The notes under the pieces: model-generated
Database searches by the model: none
Told to the model about the DNA's origin: nothing
Seen by the model: the letters and a program-made list of their open reading frames with translations, nothing else
Position numbers and translations under genes: made by a program
Shown: one piece after another, positions 37,385-46,203 of the stretch
Layout of the letters: the number at the start of each line of letters is the position of its first letter
How positions within the stretch are numbered: the first letter of the stretch is position 1
Assembly: GCA_947072565.1 (NCBI GenBank)
Contig: CAMTIM010000043.1
Coordinates: forward strand, 248,001 to 312,000
Source of the DNA: an uncultured Peptostreptococcaceae bacterium
GTDB lineage: Bacteria > Bacillota > Clostridia > Peptostreptococcales > Peptostreptococcaceae
Direction of reading: 5' to 3'
DNA: 64,000 nt

Positions 37385-38458
37385 TTAGATATATTCTTTT
37401 ATATCTCTTTCTTTTAATACATCTACTATCTTTTTAACATCTTGAGCTTTATCTTTTCTACAAACCATCACAGCATCATTGGTTGACACTACGATTAAGT
37501 CTTTAACTCCAATAGTAGTTATTAACTTATCATCAGAGTATATTATAGAATTATTAGTATCTATTGTTATGTTTTCGCCTCTTTTTATATTGCCCTCTTC
37601 ATCTGTTGGATATATAGCTCCTAGTGAATCCCAAGAGCCAACATCATTCCATCCAAAATCTCCAGGAACAACTAATACATCATTACTTCTTTCCATAACT
37701 CCATAATCTATAGATATAGAAGGTATAGTTGGATATATGTTATTTATAGATTCTTGTTCTCTATCAGTTCCCATATCCTCTGCTATTAAAGCTAATTTTT
37801 CATAAACTTTCGGTAAATATCTTTTGAAGTCTTCTAATATTTTAGAAACCTTCCATACAAACATACCACTATTCCATACATATTTCTTAGAATCAACATA
37901 TCCCTTTGCTACTTCGTAGCTAGGCTTTTCAACAAACTCTAAAACTTCATGTGCATTTTCTACTAAAGTGCTGTCTTTGTCAAAATTTATGTACCCATAT
38001 CCAGTAGAAGGGAAAGTAGGTGTTATTCCTATTGTTACCAATTTGTCATTATCTCTAGCAACAGATATAGCTTTATTTAATACATTTCTAAAGCCTTCTT
38101 CATCTTTTATATAGTGGTCAGCAGGATAAACACACATTATGCCATCCCCGTATTTTTTCATTATATTAAAAGCAGCAAATCCTACTGCAGCAGCTGTATT
38201 TCTAGCACATGGTTCAGGTAATATATTATCAAATATACACTTATCTTTTACTATGTCCTTAAGTGCATCAACTTGCTTTTCATTAGTAACTATAAATAAA
38301 TCTTCTTTGCAAGATAATTCATCTATTCTATTTATAGTTTCATTTATTAAAGCATCTTGACCACTTAAATTTATCAGTTGCTTAGGAACTTCTTGTCTAC
38401 TTAAAGGCCAGAATCTTGTTCCTCCGCCTCCTGCCATTATAACATTATATACTTTCAT
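37385..38458 (-). CDS. manC: mannose-1-phosphate guanylyltransferase
   Basis: The 357-residue protein is the short, single-function form without the isomerase domain. Motifs are IMAGGGGTRFWPLSRQEVPKQ-like (about 7-26, nucleotide-binding loop), EPCARNTAAAV (about 82-92) and the FVEKP motif (about 174-178). It makes GDP-mannose from mannose 1-phosphate and GTP. It pairs with the phosphomutase gene immediately upstream. It implies mannose, or a sugar derived from GDP-mannose, in the polymer, as in C. difficile PS-II. Confidence 0.96.
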   Translation of the reverse strand: MKVYNVIMAGGGGTRFWPLSRQEVPKQLINLSGQDALINETINRIDELSCKEDLFIVTNEKQVDALKDIVKDKCIFDNILPEPCARNTAAAVGFAAFNIMKKYGDGIMCVYPADHYIKDEEGFRNVLNKAISVARDNDKLVTIGITPTFPSTGYGYINFDKDSTLVENAHEVLEFVEKPSYEVAKGYVDSKKYVWNSGMFVWKVSKILEDFKRYLPKVYEKLALIAEDMGTDREQESINNIYPTIPSISIDYGVMERSNDVLVVPGDFGWNDVGSWDSLGAIYPTDEEGNIKRGENITIDTNNSIIYSDDKLITTIGVKDLIVVSTNDAVMVCRKDKAQDVKKIVDVLKERDIKEYI

Positions 38459-38479
38459 AGTATTTATTCTCCTTAAGGT

Positions 38480-40192
38480 TTATATAGAATTAACTTTATT
38501 TGTCATAGAAGACATTAATTTAGATAATTTAGATTCTGTTTCTTCTTCATTATCAGAATTTACACCAAAGTAAAACTTAATCTTAGGCTCCGTACCAGAT
38601 GGTCTAACAGCTATCCACGATCCATCTTCTAATATAAACTTAAGTACATCAGACTTAGGTAAGTCATTAACACAATTATTATAATCAAGTACTTTTAAAA
38701 CTTTTATATCACTTATACTTTCTATATTAGTGTTTCTAAAATAATTCATAATTTCTTTTATTTTTTCTATTCCTTCTATACCTTTTAACGTTATAGATTT
38801 TAAATCTTCTTTGTAATATCCAAACTTATTGTAAGTATCAACTAATCCTTCATATAAACTTAGATTTTTAGACATATAGTAAGCTGCCATTTCACATATC
38901 AATAAAGCTGCTACAACTCCGTCTTTATCTCTAGCATGAGTTCCTACTAAATATCCGTAGCTTTCCTCATAACCCATTATGAAACTTTTAGATTCTTCAC
39001 TTTTATCATTTTCAAACTCATTTATTTTTTCGCCTATAAACTTAAATCCAGTTAAAGTATCTAAACAATCAACACCATAGTGTTTTGCAATTTTTCCTCC
39101 AAGTTCTGAAGTAACTATAGTTTTTACTATTGCAGGATTTTTAGGCAATTTATTTTTCTCAACTAAACTTTCTATTACATATCTAACAAGTAGTGATCCT
39201 ACTTGGTTACCATTTAAGACAATGTACTCTCCATTTGCATTTTTAACAACAACACCAACTCTATCACAATCAGGGTCAGTACCTATTATTAAATCAGCTC
39301 CACCTTGTTTTGCCATCTCTATTGCTATATTAAATACAGACTTTTCTTCTGGATTTGGATATTGTACAGTTGAAAAATTACAATCTGGCATTTCTTGCTC
39401 TTTAACAACTTCTACATTTTTAAATCCAGCTTCTTTTAATACTTCTCTTACTGGTATATTCCCAGTACCATGAATTGGTGTAAATATAACTTTTAAATCT
39501 TTTCCGTACTCATCTATTATATCTTGTCTTAATATTTGAGATTTAACGGCTTCTTTAAAAGCTATATCAACTTTAGAATCTAAATTCACTATAAGATTAT
39601 TTTTTACAGCTTCATCAAAATCTATAGTTTTTATAGTGCTATAATCATCTATTTTATTAACTTCATCTATTATAGAATTAGCCATATCTATACATACTTG
39701 TCCACCATCTGGACCATATACTTTATAGCCATTGTATTCCTTTGGATTATGGCTAGCAGTTATAACAATCCCCATAGCACAATTTAAATATCTAAGTGCA
39801 AAAGAAAGTATAGGCGTTGTTCTTAAATCATCAAATATATATGCTTTAATACCATACGCTGCTAAAGTTTTTGAAACTTCTATACAAAATTCTCTAGACA
39901 TATATCTACTGTCATGAGCTATTACAACACCTTTGTCACTACCATTTTGACCCATATTATTTATTATATAATTTGCTACACCTAAAGTAGCACGTCTAAC
40001 AGTATATATATTTATTCTGTTAGTCCCAGCCCCAATGATACCTCTTAGCCCACCAGTACCAAACTCTAAATTTTTATAAAATCTTTCTTGAATCTCTTTA
40101 TCATCATTTTTTATCCCTAATAATTCTGCTTTTGTATCTTCATCAAAATAAGGAGAGTTTAACCACGCCTCATATGCTGCTTTATAACTCAT
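38480..40192 (-). CDS. pgm2: phospho-sugar mutase (phosphoglucomutase/phosphomannomutase)
   Basis: The 570-residue length fits the alpha-D-phosphohexomutase family. The phosphoserine lies in VITASHNPKEYNGYKVYG (about 138-155), the metal loop in GTDPDCDRVGV (about 300-310) and the sugar/phosphate-binding loop in RPSGTEPKIKFYF (about 538-550). It interconverts hexose 6- and 1-phosphates and should feed mannose or glucose 1-phosphate to ManC and UDP-glucose synthesis. It is co-directional with manC (21 bp apart). Confidence 0.95.
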   Translation of the reverse strand: MSYKAAYEAWLNSPYFDEDTKAELLGIKNDDKEIQERFYKNLEFGTGGLRGIIGAGTNRINIYTVRRATLGVANYIINNMGQNGSDKGVVIAHDSRYMSREFCIEVSKTLAAYGIKAYIFDDLRTTPILSFALRYLNCAMGIVITASHNPKEYNGYKVYGPDGGQVCIDMANSIIDEVNKIDDYSTIKTIDFDEAVKNNLIVNLDSKVDIAFKEAVKSQILRQDIIDEYGKDLKVIFTPIHGTGNIPVREVLKEAGFKNVEVVKEQEMPDCNFSTVQYPNPEEKSVFNIAIEMAKQGGADLIIGTDPDCDRVGVVVKNANGEYIVLNGNQVGSLLVRYVIESLVEKNKLPKNPAIVKTIVTSELGGKIAKHYGVDCLDTLTGFKFIGEKINEFENDKSEESKSFIMGYEESYGYLVGTHARDKDGVVAALLICEMAAYYMSKNLSLYEGLVDTYNKFGYYKEDLKSITLKGIEGIEKIKEIMNYFRNTNIESISDIKVLKVLDYNNCVNDLPKSDVLKFILEDGSWIAVRPSGTEPKIKFYFGVNSDNEEETESKLSKLMSSMTNKVNSI

Positions 40193-40211
40193 AGTCTCTT
40201 CCTTTCTTTTA

Positions 40212-41762
40212 CTACCTTTTTAATAATTTATTTTTTGTTTTTTTAATCATATCGAAAATTAAATCTAATTCTTCTACTTTTAATATCATTACTAATACTG
40301 CATAAACTACTGCACCAAGTAAAACAGCTACACTTGTAGATACTATATCACCTATTTTTCCAATTCCCATAATCGCACTCATATTCTTGAATACAAAGAA
40401 TGCTACAGCTCCCATAACCATAGATGAACCAAAAGTCTTTAGCACTGTTTTTATTATTTTATCTCCTCCAAAGTATCCCACTTTCTTTTTAAGAGACCCA
40501 AACAGTAATACAACTGTAATTACAGAAGAAATACTTGTTGAAAGTGCAAGCGCTATATAATCTAAACTTCCTATTAACGCAAAGTTTAATACTATGTTTA
40601 TAAGTAGTGCAATACTTCCATTTATCATAGGAGTTTTAGTGTCAGATATAGAATAGAAAACTCTATATAAAACATCTCTTATTCCACTAGCTAACAGTCC
40701 TATAGAAAAGAATCTTAAAGCCATAGCTGTCATATTAGCAGATTGTGCATCAAATGCTCCTCTTTGATATATTATTCTAACTATCGGGTCAGCTAAAACT
40801 ATTGCACCTATAGCTATTGGCATAACTACTAGTGTTATAGAGTTAGATGACGTAACAATAGTGCTTACAAATCCACTTTTATTTTCAGTATTTGACATCT
40901 TAGCTAACTTAGGATAAATAACTGTTACTATAGATGTAACAAATAAAGCCATAACAAACTCATTTAATTTACCAGCATAGTTTATAGCTGACAATTTACC
41001 ATCTGATAAGCCTGTAGCTAATGCTTTATCTACAAATGTATTTAATTGACCTATTCCAACACCTATAAGCATAGGCATTACTAAAGTTGCCAATTCTTTA
41101 ATCGTTTCATCTTTTACATTTAAATATGGTTTATATTTAAATGACCTTTTGCCTGCAAAAGGTATTTGGAAAAAGAACTGACTCGCCATAGCAATTAATG
41201 CACCTATAGCTAATACTTGTACATTTGTTTTAGTACTTATAACAACAGATATAATTATTATTATGTTGTATGGTATTCCTATAAGCCCTGGTATTAAAAA
41301 GTTATCATTAACTTGTAAATATGAGCTAAGTATCTTACTTACTCCTAAGAATAATACTCCTGATATCATTATTTTTGTAAAGTCTACTGCTAAATCAAAT
41401 TTATCACCAGTAAATCCATGAGCAAATACTTTTACAAATTCTTCAGTAAAAACTAAACCTAAAATTGCAACTATAACAGTTATAATTGCACAAATATTCA
41501 TTATATTATTAGTAAATTTTAAGGCTTCTTCCTCGCCTTTTTTCTCTTTTAATTCAAAATACAACGGTATATAAGTAGTGGCAATAGCAGAACCTACTAC
41601 AGCAACAATCAACCCAGGTATATTTAATGTTAATAAAAATATATCTGAAATTTTTCCTGTTCCATAAAAGTTTCCAAGCACAAGTTCTCTACATAATCCC
41701 AATACTTTAGAAAGCATGGTAGCAATCATAATCCATAAAGCTGCTTTAGCTGTTTTTGACAT
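40212..41762 (-). CDS. MurJ/MviN-family lipid flippase
   Basis: The 516-residue protein has about 14 membrane helices. The N-terminus TAKAALWIMIATMLSKVLGLCRELVLGNFYG matches MviN/MurJ, including the Arg of the central cavity region; AFDAQSANMTAMALRFFSIGL lies near 340. In the middle of a polysaccharide operon it more likely flips the lipid-linked polymer repeat than lipid II, although either is possible. The C. difficile PS-II locus has a mviN gene in the matching place. Confidence 0.92.
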   Translation of the reverse strand: MSKTAKAALWIMIATMLSKVLGLCRELVLGNFYGTGKISDIFLLTLNIPGLIVAVVGSAIATTYIPLYFELKEKKGEEEALKFTNNIMNICAIITVIVAILGLVFTEEFVKVFAHGFTGDKFDLAVDFTKIMISGVLFLGVSKILSSYLQVNDNFLIPGLIGIPYNIIIIISVVISTKTNVQVLAIGALIAMASQFFFQIPFAGKRSFKYKPYLNVKDETIKELATLVMPMLIGVGIGQLNTFVDKALATGLSDGKLSAINYAGKLNEFVMALFVTSIVTVIYPKLAKMSNTENKSGFVSTIVTSSNSITLVVMPIAIGAIVLADPIVRIIYQRGAFDAQSANMTAMALRFFSIGLLASGIRDVLYRVFYSISDTKTPMINGSIALLINIVLNFALIGSLDYIALALSTSISSVITVVLLFGSLKKKVGYFGGDKIIKTVLKTFGSSMVMGAVAFFVFKNMSAIMGIGKIGDIVSTSVAVLLGAVVYAVLVMILKVEELDLIFDMIKKTKNKLLKR

Positions 41763-41802
41763 TTTATTTTCTCCTTATTTTAAGTAAACTTTAAAACTTG
41801 TT

Positions 41803-42852
41803 TTATGCTTTGTTTCTAAATGCTCTAAACACCATTACTATTAATAACAAAGTTAATGTCATACTAGATAAAAAGCTTTTACTCATAATAGTATTTATTA
41901 TATTGTAGTCTTTTATGTGTAAACCTACTTGTTTGATATTATTTATCTTATTTTTATCTAAAAACGACTCTTGAGGTTTTGTTAAAGTTTGATTGCATAT
42001 TAATATAGGTGTATCTTGTTTTGCAGCAACAACACCTAATGATATATATTCATTACTATCTGATCGATTTCCAAATTCAACATTTATAGCATACATATCT
42101 TCAAATTTATCTTTTTGCAAGTCTTTTATTATCGTAGTATTAGTATCAGCTTTATTTATTTCTTTTAAAATTTCTACATTTTCTATATTTCTTCTAACTT
42201 CATATGTGAATTTTTCTAAATCTCCAATAGCAAAAACACTTTCTATGTTATTCTTTTTTATATAAGATTTAGATAACCTAAAATCATCATCAGCAGACCA
42301 AATTATTGGTGTATTATTTTGAGCTGCATAAGAATATATCCCTAGTGCATTTTCAAGCCCAACCCTAGAGTTAATTAATATTATACTTTTAACTTTTTTT
42401 ATTTTATTCATTTCATTAGCTAGCTTTATAGATGTTTGGTATCTATCATCTCCAGCTATTCTTTTAACTTTATATCCTAATTCTTTTAACTCTACTTCAG
42501 TAGTTTTAGATACTCCTTTTAGTCCTCCTATAATTGTTATCTTCTCTACTCCCAATGTCTTTAGGTAATTTTTAGTTTCTTTATCTATTGATTTCCACTT
42601 AACTGGGATAATAGGAGCATTTTTAGCATAAGCCAAAGGTGTAGCACTTATACCATCTACAAGTGCTTCTTCATTCATAACAATTGCTTCTTTTGACTTT
42701 TTAAATACACTTTTATTAAGCTCCATCGATATTTCCATAGGATTACCTTTTATAAGACTTCTATTGTATTTTTCATCTGCATAAATATCTAGTTTAGTTG
42801 AAGTAAAGCAAATCAAACTAATCGATAATATCATTGTAATTTTCTTTATCAT
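41803..42852 (-). CDS. Cwp7-like CWB2 protein with C-terminal membrane helix
   Basis: The start is placed at ATG 42852 with AGAAGGAT upstream; an in-frame TTG two codons before is an alternative. The 349-residue protein has a signal peptide (about 1-24). CWB2-type repeats cover most of the chain (GDDRYQTSIKLANEM, then VFAIGDL and related blocks), the last of them degenerate. The C-terminus has one hydrophobic helix (SFLSSMTLTLLLIVMVFRAF) followed by RNKA, an arrangement not usual in Cwp proteins. It follows murJ in the same operon. Confidence 0.85.
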   Translation of the reverse strand: MIKKITMILSISLICFTSTKLDIYADEKYNRSLIKGNPMEISMELNKSVFKKSKEAIVMNEEALVDGISATPLAYAKNAPIIPVKWKSIDKETKNYLKTLGVEKITIIGGLKGVSKTTEVELKELGYKVKRIAGDDRYQTSIKLANEMNKIKKVKSIILINSRVGLENALGIYSYAAQNNTPIIWSADDDFRLSKSYIKKNNIESVFAIGDLEKFTYEVRRNIENVEILKEINKADTNTTIIKDLQKDKFEDMYAINVEFGNRSDSNEYISLGVVAAKQDTPILICNQTLTKPQESFLDKNKINNIKQVGLHIKDYNIINTIMSKSFLSSMTLTLLLIVMVFRAFRNKA

Positions 42853-42892
42853 ATGCAACCATATCCTTCTCAAATTTTTAGTAATATAAATT

Positions 42893-42920
42893 AAAAGGGC
42901 TCTTTTTAAAGAGCCCTTTT
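42893..42920 (-). terminator. terminator after the initiating sugar transferase gene
   Basis: A 12-bp GC-containing stem (42893-42904 with 42909-42920). A U-rich run follows on the minus strand. The polysaccharide run downstream therefore needs readthrough or a promoter near 42870. Confidence 0.85.
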
Positions 42921-42945
42921 AATGGTTAATAATCTAATTTTAAAA

Positions 42946-43635
42946 TTATCTAGCTCCGTCTCCTGTTAATACAACCTTAACAGTTTTAAAGAGTATCTTA
43001 AAGTCTAATAATATACTCCTATTTTTAATATAGTACATATCCTCTATTAGCTTTTGTTTAGGAGTGATATCATATCCACCATTAACTTGTGCCCAACCTG
43101 TAAGTCCAGGCTTTATAGCCAGCCTATTTATAAATCCAGGTATGTCGTTGTTGAATTCCTCAGTAAAAGATGGTCTTTCCGGTCTTGGTCCTATAATACT
43201 CATATCTCCCTTTAGTATATTAAATAATTGTGGGAGTTCATCAACTCTAGTTTTTCTAATAAAATTACCAACTTTAGTTATTCTAGGATCATCCTTTTCT
43301 GCCCATTGAGCACCGAATTTTTCAGCATCAGTTCTCATAGATCTTAATTTATATATATAAAATCTACTTCCGCCTTTTCCCATTCTTTCTTGTTTATAAG
43401 TTATCGGTCCGTTATCTTCTATTTTTATAAGTATTCCAAATATAACTATTATAGGTAAACCTATTACTAATCCTATTAATGATAAAACTATATCTAATAA
43501 TCGCTGATATAGGTTAAAAAACATTGACCCTCTAACCATGCTATAATCAATATTCTCTAATAATTCCATATTATCTTTATACTCAAAACTACTCGCATTC
43601 ATTTTTTTGCATCCTTCACTAGTATAATCAGTCAT
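42946..43635 (-). CDS. initiating undecaprenyl-phosphate sugar-1-phosphate transferase
   Basis: The start is ATG 43635 after AATGGAGGCAATT. The 229-residue product has one N-terminal hydrophobic hairpin (about 42-64). The bacterial sugar transferase core follows with YKLRSMRTDAEKFG (about 92-105), RVDELPQLFNILKGDMSIIGPRPER-type sequence (about 127-151) and LAIKPGLTGWAQVNG (about 167-181). It transfers a sugar 1-phosphate to undecaprenyl phosphate, starting the polymer repeat. It is the first gene of the polysaccharide run but has its own terminator. Confidence 0.94.
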   Translation of the reverse strand: MTDYTSEGCKKMNASSFEYKDNMELLENIDYSMVRGSMFFNLYQRLLDIVLSLIGLVIGLPIIVIFGILIKIEDNGPITYKQERMGKGGSRFYIYKLRSMRTDAEKFGAQWAEKDDPRITKVGNFIRKTRVDELPQLFNILKGDMSIIGPRPERPSFTEEFNNDIPGFINRLAIKPGLTGWAQVNGGYDITPKQKLIEDMYYIKNRSILLDFKILFKTVKVVLTGDGAR

Positions 43636-43809
43636 AATTGCCTCCATTTTTTAAGATTCTCGGAAATGTAATTCGACTTATTTCTATATTATACTCAATA
43701 TTAGTTAGATTATCAATAAAATAAATGTTACTTTGAGTAATTCCTCCTTACAGTTACAAGTATAGGTATAGTTGGTAAATTATGATTTTTTTATTTCAAA
43801 TAAATAAAA

Positions 43810-45783
43810 TTAATTTTTTACAGTTTTTTCTATACCTTTACCTATTTGAATTCCTAGATTTTTCCTTTTTTCTAGACTATTCACAAGTAATTGATCTTGT
43901 TCACTATCTATAAATGAAGATTCAACTATTACAGAAGGTGCAACACTCTCTCTTATCATATGATAATAATCTTTTCCTGAATCTGTAGTTTTAGTTTTTA
44001 TTCCTCTATTAGAGAAATTGAATTTTTCTAATATACTATTTAATATATTAGTTGCTGCAGTTTTACTAGTTCCACCATTTCTGTCTTTATACTTATAATA
44101 TACTTCGCTTCCCTTAGCTTGTGTATTATATGAATTAAAATGTACACTTACAAGTAAATCTGGATTTATTGAATTTGCTAAGTCAGTTCTTGAAGGTAAA
44201 GCCAACGTAACATCTTTATCTCTAGTAAGTACGACATTTACACCATTATCTCTTAAGTACTCTGCTGATGCTAGAGAAGTATCTAAAGTATAATCTTTTT
44301 CTTTTATGTTTTTATTTGCTTGGTTTAGTGCACCAGAGTCTGTTCCTCCGTGACCTGGGTCAATTACAACTGTATGGCTTCCTACATTACGTTCAGATAA
44401 TTTATATGCTATATCATTTATAACACTATCATTTATTCCTCCACCAACTTGATATACCAACTTAGCACTTTTATTACTTAAGTTATCTTGATGATATGCT
44501 GATACATAAGTTGTAGGATTTATAAGTATTGGAGAATTTAATTTAGCAGCTAATGGTCCTGCCGCTAGAGCATCTACTAATACATCCGATTTAGCAACTA
44601 AGACAGAATCTAAATCTGCTTGAGGATAAAATCTTTCTATAACCTTAGCATTTGTTTCATGTCTATCAGTTCCATATACTCTATTTTTATAAACGCTTTG
44701 ACCAGCTGCAGGTGTAGTTATATCTGCCATTCTATGTATAACATCTGTTGTTATAACGTCTTCCCCACCTATAAAGTAAGCATCAGTTAAATTTTCATTT
44801 GTTAACCAACTATAAGTTGAAGTTGGTATCTTATCTTTTTCACTTAATATTATAGGTTGCTTATCTTGACCTGCTTTTGCAGCTATAGTAAGTGCATCTA
44901 CCTCGCCTTTATATCCATTAGCTATGTAAATTTTATTGACATCATGATTATCGTCTATTTCTTTAGCTATCTTTAAAGATGTTTCATATCTATCAACACC
45001 TGCTAAGCGTCTAACGCTTTGCTTTAGGCTTTTTATAGCATTATTAGATATAACTGATTCCCCACCAATTACTATTACCTCACTTGGATTTAAACGAGCT
45101 ATTTCTTGTAAGGTACTTGCTGGTATGCTGTCTTTGTTTGTAAGAAGTATAGGTGCATCATAAGTTGTAGCTAGAGGTGTAGCTGTTATACCATCAGCTA
45201 TAGCGTTTCCATTTACTAATATTACCTTATTTGCTCCATTTGCCCATCCCTCTTTACTTATCTCAACAGCAGTATCTTGTCTTTCATCACCTACAAGTTT
45301 CTTGACTGGTGCTGCTGATTTTTGAAGATATGTTGCAAGTGACTTTGGAGTTGTAACTATATATTCTTGAGTTACTTTATAATCATCTAAATTTAGTCCT
45401 AAATCTTTTAAATCAGTACTGCTTAATACTTTTTCAGTGTCTGAATTTATAGTTATATTTTCAATTTCCCATACATTTAAGTATTCTGGATCTTTGTTAA
45501 AGTTTATCTCTCCCTCATATGAATCGGTTTGTTCATTATAATTTAGAGTTGTACTAAGTGGCATGTCATAACATAAATAATTTAATGTTATACTGTTAGC
45601 GTTTTGCTTTTCTTTAAAAGACACACTTATTTTTGATTTATCTCCCAATAACACAGTTCTTTTCTCTAGATTTATGTTAATATTTGAACTATTTTCTATT
45701 TTCTCAGTTGCCATTGCAACATTTGGCACAACTAAAGTTATTGCCATTCCTGTTGTTGCAAGCATTTTCGTTGATTTTCTCAT
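43810..45783 (-). CDS. cwp6: Cwp6-like CWB2 protein with Amidase_3 domain
   Basis: The 657-residue protein has a signal peptide (1-26, ending AMA). A first domain of unknown fold spans about 27-150, followed by three CWB2 repeats (about 158-470: GDERQDTAVEISKEGW, GVDRYETSLKIAKE, GTDRHETNAKVIERF). An N-acetylmuramoyl-L-alanine amidase domain follows (about 473-657) with VVIDPGHGGTDSG, VSVHFNSY and SVIVESSFID, which carry the Zn ligands and catalytic Glu. It is a wall-bound autolysin, secreted probably through SecA2, whose gene lies just upstream. Confidence 0.92.
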   Translation of the reverse strand: MRKSTKMLATTGMAITLVVPNVAMATEKIENSSNININLEKRTVLLGDKSKISVSFKEKQNANSITLNYLCYDMPLSTTLNYNEQTDSYEGEINFNKDPEYLNVWEIENITINSDTEKVLSSTDLKDLGLNLDDYKVTQEYIVTTPKSLATYLQKSAAPVKKLVGDERQDTAVEISKEGWANGANKVILVNGNAIADGITATPLATTYDAPILLTNKDSIPASTLQEIARLNPSEVIVIGGESVISNNAIKSLKQSVRRLAGVDRYETSLKIAKEIDDNHDVNKIYIANGYKGEVDALTIAAKAGQDKQPIILSEKDKIPTSTYSWLTNENLTDAYFIGGEDVITTDVIHRMADITTPAAGQSVYKNRVYGTDRHETNAKVIERFYPQADLDSVLVAKSDVLVDALAAGPLAAKLNSPILINPTTYVSAYHQDNLSNKSAKLVYQVGGGINDSVINDIAYKLSERNVGSHTVVIDPGHGGTDSGALNQANKNIKEKDYTLDTSLASAEYLRDNGVNVVLTRDKDVTLALPSRTDLANSINPDLLVSVHFNSYNTQAKGSEVYYKYKDRNGGTSKTAATNILNSILEKFNFSNRGIKTKTTDSGKDYYHMIRESVAPSVIVESSFIDSEQDQLLVNSLEKRKNLGIQIGKGIEKTVKN

Positions 45784-45814
45784 AAAACTCCCCCTTTTTT
45801 TTAATTCGCAATAT

Positions 45815-45844
45815 ATTATAACATATATAGAGTTTAAAGGACAA
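45815..45844 (-). promoter_or_regulatory. promoter of the cwp6-like gene
   Basis: On the minus strand, TTGTCC and TATAAT are separated by 18 bases; the ATG lies about 30 bases downstream behind AGGGGGAG. Confidence 0.6.
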
Positions 45845-46007
45845 ATTTTGTAATTTCAGGTAAATTTTTAACAAATTATCTTTTTCAATGACATTGTTAC
45901 TATATTTGTAAAATTTTCTTGACTTATTTCTTAACTTTTTTGTTACTCTTTTTTTGTTGACTATTTTGAATTCATTATTTTTTTATATTATTTTAATGTT
46001 ATATCAC

Positions 46008-46036
46008 TCGACTTTTATCTATTTATATAGTATAAT
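46008..46036 (+). promoter_or_regulatory. promoter of candidate small RNA 1
   Basis: TCGACT (46008-46013) and TATAAT (46031-46036) are separated by exactly 17 bases on the plus strand. No plus-strand ORF follows; a terminator lies 60 bases downstream. Confidence 0.6.
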
Positions 46037-46042
46037 TTTATT

Positions 46043-46121
46043 AGAAAAAGGAATTTTTTAAACATCTCTTTTTTCGGTATTTCTCACAGAAAAGACCCTA
46101 TACTTTTGTATAGGGTTTTTT
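46043..46121 (+). ncRNA. candidate small RNA 1 beside secA2
   Basis: A predicted transcript of about 79 nt runs from just after the -10 box to the U-run of an 8-bp terminator (46096-46103 with 46108-46115). It contains the block 46061-46087 (AACATCTC, a run of T, then GTATTTCTCAC), which recurs with 25 of 27 identical bases in candidate RNA 2 at 48698-48724. The flanking promoter and terminator sequences are unrelated in the two copies. The block is therefore the conserved part and may be a pairing or protein-binding site. No ORF with a ribosome site lies inside. Confidence 0.6.
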
Positions 46122-46203
46122 CATTATCAATTTTAGTCAAAATAACCCATGCACTAACAAAACTCGTGCATAGGTTAAATATTTTTCAAAGTAAAATTTT
46201 ATA

